A DNA stretch of 64,000 nt, from assembly GCA_008694505.1 (NCBI GenBank), contig VZDJ01000041.1, positions 3,304,417 through 3,368,416 on the forward strand, read 5' to 3'. This document shows, in pieces, positions 1 through 13,000 of this stretch. The translations under genes were made by a program, and so were the position numbers. This stretch comes from Cyanoderma ruficeps (Eukaryota > Chordata > Aves > Passeriformes > Timaliidae). The notes under the pieces are model-generated. The model was not told the DNA's origin. It worked only from the letters and a program-made list of their open reading frames with translations, and ran no database searches. Every line of letters starts with the position of its first letter. Within the stretch, counting starts at the first letter, position 1.

Positions 1-1009
1 GTTCTTTTTGATAGGTTCTTGTCTAAGCTGAAGCTGGTTCACCATCTGGTTGGGTCAGCTTAGTCTGTTTCCAAGAGGAGTCAAGTGTGGTGTGGCTTTG
101 GTACAGCCCAGTTAGCAGTAACAAGACCCTTCGCTTCTAGGTGGGAATGGCAGGGATGATGCAGCCAGCTCCATCGCTGGAGCAGCAGCACCATTCAAAC
201 ATGGTGTAAGGGGGATATTGAGACCTCAGAGGAGAGAGGTTGCTGTCAGGGTGCAGGAGGGCTCAAAAGTGACACAGGGAGGGAGAGGCCTGTAGCACAG
301 GGACTGTGTCGCTGCCTGCCTTGTCGCCCTTGGAGATGAGCAAGCTTCTCTGAGGGCACGGTGGTTGCCAGTGAGCTGAGCCAGAACACAGCACCCTGCT
401 GCTTCCTCTCACACGGCCCTCCTCCAGATCACTAAAGGCTTCAAAATAGTAGTTCAGGGTCAGCGTTTCCTTAGGAAGAAATAATGCTTTAAGCTAGTTT
501 TAGTACAGATTTATTGTCTCTCCTTGCTGACATCGGGCTCCGCTGTTTGTATGTAAATTAGTTACAGATTGAGTATACCGGGGTTAAGATCACTGCTAGC
601 CTTCTCATCCACGTGATTGCACACATAACAATAGGAGTTTTGCAGATGGCAGCTAAAAAAGGCAAATTCTCCATTTTATAATCAAATGGCTTTTTTAAGA
701 TGGAATCTTGTATTTATTCCTTGTTTCAGAAACTAAAGTGATAAGCTAGATGACTTTCAGATATTGTTTCAAAGAACTCCAGCTGATTCAATACACTTGT
801 TGCTGTGCATTCTGGTTTCATGGGTTGATTAACACATTGGTTTAAATGATTTGTTGAAGAACTGCAGAGTAAAAAAAAAATCTAAAGCAGTATGTTAAGA
901 AATTGTTTGCTAACAGTCAGTTTTTTAAAGCATTTTTAGTGCATTTCTGCAGATGTTTGTCACTTCTGAAATTTCAGTTAATTTAGTTCAATGGATTTTT
1001 TTTTTCTAG
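1..1009 (+). other. ANKS1B: ANKS1B intron (3' part)
   Basis: This is intron sequence upstream of the first in-window exon. The first 480 bases are moderately GC-rich and unclassified; the rest is AT-rich and ends in a T-rich splice acceptor. No gene or repeat is recognised. Confidence 0.7.
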
Positions 1010-1081
1010 TATTTAGGTTCTATGCTGGTAAAAGAGTTAAGAGGCACAGAGTCAACACAGGATGCATGTGCGAAGATGAGG
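1010..1081 (+). CDS. ANKS1B: ANKS1B exon: PTB domain, first beta strand and helix
   Basis: The exon is 24 codons, phase 0 to phase 0, reading [20 protein letters not shown] then AKMR. The acceptor is a T-rich tract ending CTAG and the donor is AGG|GTAAGT. The YLGS motif is the classical first strand of a PTB domain, followed by the helix that begins at [10 protein letters not shown]. The residues before YLGS must come from an exon upstream of the window. Confidence 0.93.
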
Positions 1082-4000
1082 GTAAGTTTGTAAACCTACT
1101 CCTTTCTCTATTTTAATAGTATTAAATAACACCAATCTGTGATTGCTTGTACTGTACCTCTTTTGCTTTTATAATGTACTGTTACCCATTTCCTTTCCTT
1201 GCTTTTACATTGATATTCAATCGGAAATCTATTCTGTCTTATATCTTAATCTGAATACCAAAACTTAAAGATAAGTTTTTATTTTACATGTTTCATTAAA
1301 CACAAAAACCTAAATGTATGTGTTATGTTTTCTCATGAATCTTTGAGTATGTTTCAAAGTACTGTCCGCACAATTTAAGCATGCCCATATCCAATTGTTT
1401 TATAAACAGTATTCATAGCTTTTATATGATAATCTAGATTGAATTTTCAATGTTAAATATGTAGTAGTAAATATATAACATGCTACCACCAAATACACTG
1501 GTTTTTATGTATGGTCTAATCCAACAGTCCTATGGATAATTTTACTCACATGAGCATTTCCTTTAATTATGAGTTACTTACACACTTTTTGATAAAAGGG
1601 TGAAATGAGATCTAACTCAGTTTCATCTGATGGTGAAAAAGGAGCTAGGTTTCCCTCAGACCATTAAGAATATGTTTTCCTGTGGCTCTTTGACCTGATA
1701 TTGGTTTGTAGAAAATTGCAGTAGCCTATCTCCAAGAAACATGCTGCCGGAAACTGAAAACAAGCCATAGCCTGATTTATTCCCAACTATAGTTGAAATG
1801 AGAACACACCTGTTCACAGCCATGGTGAACATATCATGGTCTGTCATGATTAATTAATGAAGAATATAATTGTTTGCTAATCTGCCGAATGCGTAAAATT
1901 GCCTAGATGTGAAACGCGGCAGAAAGAGTGAGCAAAATCTTTTCGTCTGTTTATCATACATCTCTTATGCAAGATATCTCTGAGCACAAGACATGACATT
2001 CAGATCAGAAAGCTGGAAGATGTGTAAAATTCATGCAATCAGGCAACCATTTCCTGCTAGTTACATGTGTGCAGCACACAGACTTTCGTTTTAGCTAAGG
2101 GCTGGTAGTAATTCACAATTACTGGATTGCCTGATTATCTGAGGCTTTTTAGCTAATTACATGCTAATCATTCCTTACCTGGACTTAAACTCCTCTGAAA
2201 AAAACCCCAACAATTTGACACAGAGGGATCTACAATCACATACACGTGTTCTGGGGAATTAATTGAGGCTGCAAGCATACCATCTTCCAATCCAGTTTTG
2301 AAACTGTCAGGCTTAGCAGTTCAGTTCTTTAGGTGCATGCCTGTGCAGAAATTAGGGCAGAGTTTGGCACCATAGTGGCATATGAAAACTTCAGTAAGTT
2401 TTCTGACTGAACTAGGAGGCTTAAGATCAAAAAAGGGACTCTAAATAATTTATAGGCATTTTAATGTATATTTCTATAAGTAATAACTTTGGCCAGTTAA
2501 AATTATACAACTGAAAAAACTAGGTGTTTGAAAACAAATTTCATTTAAAGCACACATTTCATATATAAATAGTGCAGTTGCATTAGTTTTCTATAGTGCC
2601 ATACCGGACACTTATATAATACAGTGGTGGGGTTTATGTACATTTTTATATTCTCTTTTGGAACAGTTGTTCTCTGAGAGTGTTTATTTTATGGTTTGAT
2701 TTTTTTGTTGTTATTGCAAAGCTATTTGAATTAAGCAGTTTTTAATCAGGATTTCATCTATTCTTTCTATGTAGTTCTTTTAATCATGTTCTCATTCAAG
2801 TCAAAAGCAAAATCCTTTGACTTAATGGGAACAAATTATTATATTAGCCTGTTTCCCAGTGAGAAAAATGTATATTTTTCCAAAACTTTCTCCCTGTAGA
2901 TGTCTCCTGAAAGTTGTCATCAGTGAATTGGGAATCCAGATTGTCCAAAGTCATCCTGAAATTTTTCTGTGATGTTCATTATTGTATTTAAGTAACCTTG
3001 GGTTGTAATTGAAAAGCTGGTTTCTGTTATAGTTACATTTTACTTTAAATTTATTGAAACATGCATTTTACTTACAAGAAAAAGAAATGAAAAGTTAGAT
3101 ATATTATTTGTCTGGCTCTCAGATACTGAATTATTTACACTTGTCCAGTGTCTCTGGAGTCAGCAAGACTTTTACATAGGGTTGTATTGTTGTGATAGGA
3201 TGATATTTTTTATTCTAGTATTTTTTTTGTTATTCCATGCACATATTGCAGAACTATAGCCTGCTGCAATCTGAGACATGCTGGGTATGGGGGGCAGTAT
3301 GTCACATATAAACTTGTATCAAGCTGAGGTCACTCCCTGCAATATTTTTAATCTTTCTGGACTCAGCCACATAATGGTTTTGTGGAGAATAAATGAAAAT
3401 TAGGTACCTACTGTTTCTGTCAACGTGGCCTTTGATTCTCCATCTTTAACCTAATGCTGCTCTCAAAAGTGTTGACATTCACTGGATGTCTTTCAGTCAG
3501 CAGGTGCACAAGGATGAAAGAAGTGTATCAGTGAAAAAAAATTTTGATCTTCCTTAATCATTTATAAATACAGTGAAACAACAAAAATGGCATGTTTGCT
3601 GACTGCAGATCCCTCACTGTTAGTTGTAGATGCTCCCAGGGCTTTCATTTATTGCAATTGATGGTTTTGGTTCTCAAAAGAAGTGTCATGGGGATAAGCC
3701 TTGTGTCTCTCTGAAGAGAGGCTTACAGCAGCCTCGTTCTTATAGCTTAAAAGTGAAAGGAGATCCTAAATCTCCTATAATGTAAAAAAATACCAATGAT
3801 AATGAAAAAAAAAAAAAAAAGAAAAATACCAAACAAACAAACAAAAAAATCTGGGAACCTTTACCTTAATAACTCTTCTTGGCAACTTATTATGCTTCTC
3901 AGCATTGAGCAGCAGTATGCTCTATCAGGGCAGATGATGGATTCGTTTGGGGAAAATCATACAGATGCAATAGCTGGAGCTCAACACTGGGGTCAAGGTT

Positions 4001-7000
4001 ATACATGCTTTTTTTCCCCATCCAAACTGCAGATTCTTGCAACCACCCAAAATTGTGGATATTTGTCAAGGACTTCATTTTTCTATTTGTATATTTGCAC
4101 TCCTTTATATTTTTATGGTTTTCTTATTTGTTTCCAGCTATTTTCTCTCCCAAATTCCCTCTCTAGTAGACAGCAGTGTCTCCTTATCTCCATCCTCACC
4201 TGCTGTAAACTGACCTTTCCTACTTGGAGATTAAATCTTGCTGTCCTGGCCAGAATAGATTTATTAATTATATTTGAGAGATCCCTTCAAGAAGTTAAGA
4301 GCTCTTATCTTTTTCAGTGTGAAATGGGAAATACTGCAAGTTGTGTTTTCCATCAGATTGCTGCCTTCATTGCAATTTATAGGGGCATGAAGGGAGAAGA
4401 AGATGTGTTTGCATCAAAATAAAAGCAAGAGTTAAAGTTAATTTTGAGTTAGAAAGATACTTTTTCTCTACAGAAGACTTCATTTGGCATTTACACATTG
4501 GAATTCCTTGACCAGGTGGGAAGGGGATTGTTTTATACTTACTGGCATGAGCACAGCAACAAGGCAGACTCCTTCTTTGCAGCAATGTTAAATCACTGTT
4601 GTTGCATTCACGAACTGGACAGTCTAAACCAGTCAAATATATACTGCAGCAGAAGGGAATTTAAATTTAGTTCTTGGATCCTGCCACTTTCTTGACTATT
4701 ATAATTCTTTCCTAAATATTTTCTTGTTAGGAATAGGTTCTTAAATTTCAGGTCAAAGTTCTGAGGGACCAGCAATATAATTCTGTTCACAAAGCATGTA
4801 TTTAAATGTCTTCCTGACTTAAGACCAAAATGTCAAAGTTGGACTTGCTACGAAATCTGATTCTCTTATCTCTGGAGGGGAAGGTGAAGCAGAGTTGACT
4901 CACTGAAAATAGGCAGCATTTGGGGCCTTTCTTCATCCTTTCATTTCTTCTTGTGTAAAGAGGGAACTGAATTTAGATGGCAATCTCCTTGTTTCTACTA
5001 AACCCTTTCTTACTTTTCAATCTCCATTTCATTTTTCCTCCAAAAGCAGAAGCGTAAATGTCTGCATATGCCTCCTGGTAAAACTCCCGAGGCAAATACC
5101 ATGTCAGCATCAAACATTTTGGGATTTAGATTCTTCAGTCTCTGCTCTTCTCTCTTGGGGCTTGCAGGTCTACCTCTCTGTCTTGCGTGGCCACTGCTTT
5201 CAGAGGGTCTGCAGTGGAACAGGGACATGAATATTACTCAAAAGGAAAAAAATAAGTAGTGGTGGAAGATCTTACAGACATTCAGTCTCTGTGCACATCC
5301 ACATCATGGTGTACCATGTGTTCAGAAGATTGAACGTCCTTGAATTCTGGCTGAAAGGAATCTAAGGGGCAGGAGGAATGCAGAGGAATATTCAGAGATA
5401 TTGCAAAAGAAAAAAAACAACTGTCTCACTCTCAACTAGGTACATTACAGGTGCACCCCAAGTGCTATGTTCATATTCATGATGTAGCTTGGAGGTATCC
5501 ACTAATTGTAGAGCAGTAGAGTTTTGCACCACGAGGATTGCAGATATAGTTTTATTCCAAGAAGTGTTAAATTATGTCAGTAATGCATTTTTAAACCTTT
5601 TGGGCTGAGAGAAATTAGTAAGTACTTGTTAAAAGGCAGATTGTATAATTGTATGTAAATATTTGTTAAAAGGCAAATTGGCTTCAAAACTAGCTGGTCA
5701 AATGTGGACTTAAACTTTTTATTTCAATTTCATCTCATGCATGATCTTTTCAAAGTGATTCACTCAAGATCCTCTTCACCAGCTGGTCAAAGGAGGTGAT
5801 TTTCCCACTGCTCTGTGCTGGTGTAGCCTCACCTTGGTCCTGTGGTTTTGGGCACCACACTATAAGAAGGAAACAAAACTGTTGTAGTGTGTCCAAAGGA
5901 AGTCTGTGAGGATGTTGACGGGCCTTGAGGGGGAGCCTTACGAGGAGCAGCTGAGGACACTTGATCCGTTCAGCCTGGAGAAGGGGAAACTGAGGGGAGA
6001 CCTCATTGCAGTTCCTCGTGAGGGGAAGAGAAGGGGCAAACTGATCTCTGTGGTGACCAGAGACAGGATGCCACAGAATGGTCTGAAGTTGTGTCAGGAG
6101 AGGTTTAGGTTGGATATTAGAAAAGGGATCTTCAGAAGGTGTTTGGGCACTAGCACAGGCTCCCCCGGGAAGTGGTCACAGCACCAGCCTGACAGAGCTC
6201 AAGAACCATTTGTGCAATGCTCTCGGGCACATGGTGTGACTTCTTGGGGGTGGCCCTCTGTAGGGCCAGTGGTTGGATTCAGTTATTCTTATGGCTCCCT
6301 TCCAACTGAGATTTCACTGATTCTGTGAACTATTTGGTGAAGTTTCATAAGCCTTGAGTAAATAGCAGACTTACCGGTACGATAGTGGGTGGTACCAACA
6401 CATGTTTTGAAATGTGCAGTCTGATGCCATTAACAATTAATGGTTGCTACCAGTTTGGGAAAAAGTTCAGATTCTTATACTGAAGTAGATTCCAGTGTAT
6501 AATTGAATAGGAGAATTGCCAGCTACAGTGTTCATATAGACATTAAAAATCAATATAGTACTGAAGATTCATTTGTAAAAGTAGAAAGCCAAGATGAAGA
6601 CTTAAGATTTTACAGGCTCGTAAACTTTTACTTGGAATTTGTTTATGTATGGGGTTGTAAGTGACTTGTCATAGCTGAATAATATTTCTTTGCTGTGTAT
6701 TTACAATATCAAATATAATTACATATAAACCTAAAAGTGAACCTGTTTTCATTTTGACCACTGTATGAAAGCTGAGTAATCTAGTTATAAATGCATGTAT
6801 AAGTACATTGAAGTGATCAACATGGAAAAGTTGAAGTACCAGTGTATCCCATTTCCCCTTGGCAGGAAATAAATGAGATGAAAGATTTTCAGAGGGGGCC
6901 GCATTACATCATGTGCTACAGTATATCAAGGGAATTCATTAGTGTCTTACTTGGACACCATTGTATCTGTGTTTCTGAATTTCTTATTCAGCTGCATTGT

Positions 7001-10000
7001 GTGGTTGTGTGCTCAGAGATAGCATGGTTTGTACACTGCAGGAGCTTTCAAAGGTGTTGAATTAGTGCTCTCAGTTCTCCACAGAATAAGGTATTGAGGT
7101 GCAATCCTGTCTTGAAAAGGTTAAAGGCCATTTAGTGTTACAGGTTTTGTATTTGCTTTCTAAAAATAAACCACTAGTTTATATTAGTATTAAGTCTTCT
7201 GCCTCTTAAGCCATTGTTAATTACCTTTGTTTGTTAGGTATGCTGACAGGGTGGATCTCAAATTAGTTGGATTTTAGTTTATATTCTAAATAAATGTCTA
7301 GCAGTTCTGCCCAGCCTTTAACTCAAAATCAATATGCAAGTGGAAATGCTTTACCTACTTAAGACAGTTTGTAGTACTACCATAATATGAAAATGAGTTT
7401 AGACTCTGGATATGAGAGTGATTTATTTTTCAGTGAAACTAAAGAAAATCCATGAACAAGATAAGCAAGATTGCACTCCCTCTCTTGCTCTCTCTGGCAC
7501 CACTGCTCTTGCACCTCTTCATGACCCATTTCGAAAGAAGAAATTGGGAACAGCACTGTCCAAGCCTGTGCAGGGTTTTGGCACTGTCATATGTAATGGC
7601 AGCAGTGGGTTCAGATGCAAACTCAGAATATTCTTAAGTTCAGACCTTTATTGTAAAAGCAGTCACTGTAGTAACCAGGTAGTTATGCAGAAGGTACCTT
7701 CTACCTTCTTCCACTGGGTTGATCTGCATTGTGGGTGCTGAGGGGATAAAGCAGCTTCGTTGCAGCAGCTGCATCAAAATACAGACAAGACTGGTACTCC
7801 TGATGTTCCTTGTTCTGAAGAGAAAGATGCTCCCTGTCTTTTAAGAAGTCTGGGGAAGCTGCATATATATCACATTAGATTTAGGATGGTGACGCTTTCT
7901 TCTACCTTCCTGTGTATGCACACAAGCCTCTTTCATGGTTCTTGACTTATACATGGCCTGCTTTTGTGTAGTCACCTTCCTGTCTGCCAGCAAGGATTTC
8001 AGAGGTGGGACCAAAGCTCAGCCTCTCTGGCAGTGCAGACTGTGCAGCACAGAGACTGCTGCCTCTAGGAGCAGTGCACCCATGGACATGGGGCATGCAC
8101 ATCTGTCCTGATGTAGATTACCAGCTGATGAGCAAGAGGCACTGGCAAGGAGCCTGGAATAGGCCTGCTGTTCACCCGAGTGATTCTCCTAAAGATGTGT
8201 ATTGAAACTGAGAGCCAGTTACAGTCACAAACAATGAAGTTCATAGGAACTATGACCAGTTCCAGGCTAGTGAGCACTTGCCCAAAGACAGTGTCCTGTC
8301 ACTATGATTGCTTCTTTGTAAGATGAAATCTAATCCTGCTACTATGGTATGAACATGCCTTGGAGCATGAGACCATATGTCAGCATGCGCATGACATCCA
8401 ATGTCAACCTTCAGCTGTGGCTCCTAGAACTTTGGCTCAAGTCCATATGCTTCTTATAGAGACACCAGATGGACAAGAATATTTTGTCATCTCATTGTGT
8501 CCTCATGGAGTTGGTACAGTGGCTAGAATCTGAAAAGGCCGAGGAAAGGGAATACTGACTCCTGTATCCCACCTTCTTCTCAGATTCTGGGCACAGACAT
8601 GGGCAGAGATGGCCACTTGGCCTGCACAGAGGTGTGAAATGTCTGACTAAGAAAGCTTATGGGATGGGACTCCATCTCAGCATTCTAGAATTCAGAGCCA
8701 AAGCACCTACAGTGCCTGAGCAAAAGGTATTCATACTGTATCTCTGAATTCTCACTTTAGGCATTCTGGCAGACAATTCCTTCATTAAAAAGAAAGGAAC
8801 AACAAGCAAATAGTGTGGGCTCACCATGACAACTCAAAACTGTTGAAGCCTGTAAACTGCTTGGAAATAATAATTATCTGGTGGACCTCAGTTACTGTAT
8901 CACTAAGAGTCGAGCCAGGGAATAGAGCTGCGTGTTTTTCTTGATGGCACTGTCATAATAACAAAGGATGTTATTCCACTGCCAGCTGCTTGTTTCAATG
9001 GGAGTACAAGCATAGAATTGTTACCCCAGATCATAATCCTGCACTGGACTGCAGTCTTCCAGAACACCTTTGCACAAATCCTGGGGTTTGTATGGTTTGC
9101 AAACGGATGAGGAACATCCTGTGCTCCTTACCAGCTGAGATGGTTTGACTTAATAAATTACAAATGCCCATCAGTCTCTGATTCATTTCCTAATTTGCCA
9201 GCTGTAATTTAATAGCAACTTGATGAGCTGTTTCACTCAGAGACAGTCTTCTCGCAGTTTGCAACCCTGATTAAATACTAGAGGTCAGGTCAGGTCAAGA
9301 TAAACCTAGGTGAAAGTGGAGCAGATGAAGATGATTAAATTACAAGCTACAGGTCTAGAGGAAAGAAGTAGTTGGTACAGTGTGGCCTGGCCAAGAGGAT
9401 GCTTTACCTTTATGGCAAATACCAGATAGTGGGAATTATACCGAGGAACTAAAATATGTGAACTTAGTACTTGTGTTGTCTCACATTGGAGAAAAGGAAT
9501 TTTGCTTTTAAGGAGGCAATGAAGGAGGTAATTACAATAATCAAAATGGAAAAGAAAGCTCTCTTATGTGTAGCTGTTGGAGTAAAATGAAAGGACAAAA
9601 GTGGCTTTTGTCCATTGCAGCCTTGACAGATGGTTAAAGTGATACTGTCATATTTGTGACTATTTTGTCTAGTATGAGCATATTTATTGCTTATTGTTCT
9701 GATAGATGTATATACTGTAGCTTCTGTACAGTCACTGTCATGCTTTCTGTGCATTGAAATTGAATTTTATGAAGAGACTCATTTGAGATCTGTTATAGAG
9801 ACACACACACATACACACAAGTAGCTGCCTGCTCTGCTTTTGGCAGGGATACCATTTCTTTCTCCACTCAGTTCAGAGGCATGCAAATCAGATTAGTGTC
9901 TTCCTTCAGATTTTGTTAAAATTTTTCAGGATGTTTTACCATTTAAGCTTTCATTTCTTAAAAATGGCAAGCATTCTGGGTGAAAGAAGTTTTCTCTTCT

Positions 10001-13000
10001 AAATAAATTGACACTTGATTGCTGTCTCAAGTCTCTCAACATTTGATACAGAGAGATCCTGCAATCCGCTCTATTACATGGATGGGTGGGGCCCTCCTTG
10101 AAACTTTAATTGGAGGTTTTAGCCTGCACGGCATGGACACTAATTGCAGAACATAGCTGGATCTGTAGCTTTGAATTTTATGCTGACAAAAATGGAGTCT
10201 TGTTTGATTCTGGGAGGATCGAGAGCCAATAAGGAGACATGATATACAGGGCAGGATTTTTGTTTTTTTTTAAGCTTCTGTTTATTTTGCTCTCCAGTGT
10301 TAACATTGCCTATTTTTTTCAAATGTATTTTTTTAGTTAGTTTTTCTTTTCAGGTTTTTATCTCTGCTTCTTTGGGCTTTTTTTTTTAATAATACAAAGC
10401 CACTGCTGCTAGTTTTTTTTCAGCTGCTTTAATGGTCTTCCTATGTGCCAGTTCTAGACTTCTCAATGTTTTTAGACTCTCCTTCTGTGTGCTGATATTT
10501 CTTCATGTTTACCTGTAACTGTCAACAGTTTGTTCCCTCTCAGGACAATATTTGATTGATCTCTGTGATTGTTTCCAGATAGTCCCATAAATAAGCATTT
10601 TCTGAATGTTACTCTTTTATCTATAGAAGTTTTGTGTAGAATAGACTACTCTCTCATTATCTTCCACCTTATAAGAATTCAAATCCTTTACAAACTATTA
10701 TGCCATGTTTGGGGGTTTTGTTTGGTTGGGTTTGGGGTTGTTTTAGAAAATTCAATCTGTAAACTAAAGAGCACTTTTTTTTTCTGCAGAGAACTTATAT
10801 CTGCTCCAAATATTTTCCCAGTCTGTTCAGTGGGAAATGTGTTTGCTGTGTGCATCACACCGAAGGCACACAGAAGTAGACTAGCATAAACAATCTTACA
10901 GGAGGGTATGAACTGTAGGTCAGAGAATCTGGCACAGAGGGAATGCAGAATAAGCCTCTGTGCTAATTCATGTGTAAAGCAGCTTCTAGTAGCAGCTGCA
11001 CTCAAAGTGCAGACAGTCAGAGTGACAAGATACAGCGCTGGGCTGATGGATTGACTGGCAGGCCTCATGGGCTGCAAGAATAACTTGTGTCACAAATACA
11101 ACGGCAAAGAAGGGAAAAACAGGGAAATATTTCTAAATAACAACTAACTGCAGCAAAGAAATGGTACTACAAGTACTGTGCTGTTGCTTCTTACAGCTGG
11201 GAAGGACAGGAGGAGAGTGAGACAGCAGTGCATGGGGCATATTAGGTAGATGTCCTAAACACGCACGTTTTGGGAAACACTGGTTGCATGACTGGTCTTT
11301 TTGAGCCTGGAAAAGTTACTTTATTCTCTTCCCACTGTGCTAGAAAAAAGAATTTTTATCATCCTCACAACAAACTTTAAGCTATTTTAGTTTTGTAACT
11401 ACAAGAGAGCATGAACCCAGAGCACAGCCAGCTGAAGAAAAAGTAAAACACTTGTTTAACTTAGGTATTTAATCAGAAGAGAGTACTGTTATTGCAATGC
11501 AACACAACTCTAATAATGTCTTCATTTTGATTTCAGAAGTCTACAGAACAGATGAAGAAAGTACCAACCATTGTCCTGTCTGTCTCTTACAAGGGAGTCA
11601 AATTTATTGATGCCACAAATAAGGTATGTGCAATTGCTGAATATTACCTTTTGTTTCTCTCAACTAGGAGAAAAAGTAATACCTATGAAGGCCAGGCCAG
11701 AGAGGGAACAGACTTGCGCTTTGCGTTTTCTTCTCCTTTTTTTTTTCCTCCTTTGCCCAAAATGGATATAATGTAATTGTCATTCTCCAGAACTCAGTCT
11801 GGAGGACGAGTGAAGCAGCTTTAATGGCTTATTTGGAGAACATTGTGTCCAGCATTGTGCTATTAAATGCAAGCTTATCACAAATGACATTCAGCAGGGA
11901 GCCTCTGTGGAATCCTTTACCATATTCTTCTCTATACAGTTCCATAAATATGTAGAATATATGTATATATATGTTCATTAATATAATTTGAGGAAATTTT
12001 AAAAAAAGTCTCAATAAAGAATAAAAATGCAGTTTTATCCAGGGCCAGCCATTTTAAGAATAAGAAACATAAGCCTCGAATGTCCTTTCCAGACATTCAA
12101 ATACTACAGCCTCTCTGTGAGCTGTTTTCTTGATGCTAGCCATTTAACTACCTGAACTGCAGCAGCTTTTAAATAGTTGCTATTTCTCTTTTTTTTTTTT
12201 TTTTTCATCTTCCTGTGTGGGAATGCTCCTGTGCTTTGTTTCTTACATTTCTAAATACATCCAAATCTTAAAAAAACCCAACTAACCAAAGCCACAAAAG
12301 CAGAAATTAAAAGATCAGAGAACTCAGTGATGGATAGAGCAATGGATTATTGTTTAGCCAAAGTAAAATGTACAAGCTCTGTAAAGAGAAGTAAAGTAAT
12401 GCATTGATTTCTTTTCTTTGTGTGTCTAAAATGGCAAGGAAATACAATCCGTCCTGATGCTTTTATATGAAAAGAGAAGAAATTATCTTTTCTGTTATGT
12501 GACTAAAACAGGCTAAGCAATATAAAAAAATAAATCTGACAACCCAGCTACCTGACCAAGTTAGTAATGTATATAGCAGCTTTGTGTTGCTGAACATTCA
12601 GTCCACAAGTACCCCTAACCCAGTATGCATCAAACTTGCCAAATCAATCAGTTTTTAAGTTTAACTAGAACTGTGTTTTAAGTGACAGTGAAAGCAGTTT
12701 TGTGAACTTCTGCTAGAGTTTGGAAGCCATATTTAGAGTTAGAAAAGGGCATAAAAGAAAAACTGAGGTGAAATTACTGTTATTTCAAGTCTGCCATATT
12801 TTCCAGAGCAGAGGGACCATGGATTCCTGTCTGCTCCTTTTTCCTTCCATTGATTCAAAACTGAGCTTCTACAACCCTCATACCTTTTATGTTCTCTGAT
12901 GTGTAGGGCATACATCAGGATGTTGTAATGCTATTAACTCCAACTTGGATAATGCTGTTTTCAGCTCTTAAATCTCCTCTGTAGCATAAAGGATATAACT

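Larger units (their letters stand above)
1082..11536 (+). other. ANKS1B: ANKS1B 10.5-kb intron
   Basis: This long intron holds one CR1 fragment (5765-6332), a homeodomain-motif-rich block (about 1845-2290), an A-tract plus (AAAC)n low-complexity stretch near 3800-3848, a short CA-rich microsatellite (9801-9819) and a triple AGGTCA overlap (9282-9297). Its open frames, including one of 208 codons at 3796-4422, show no recognisable domain and I do not call them as genes. Confidence 0.75.

Noticed and set aside
5906..6328. 140-codon ATG frame
   Set aside because: It lies entirely in a CR1 3' fragment, and its translation reads through CR1 non-coding 3' sequence.
10708..10747. G/T-rich stretch as a second G-quadruplex or telomere-like repeat
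   Set aside because: It has only three G runs of three or more with one long loop, and no regular TTAGGG units.
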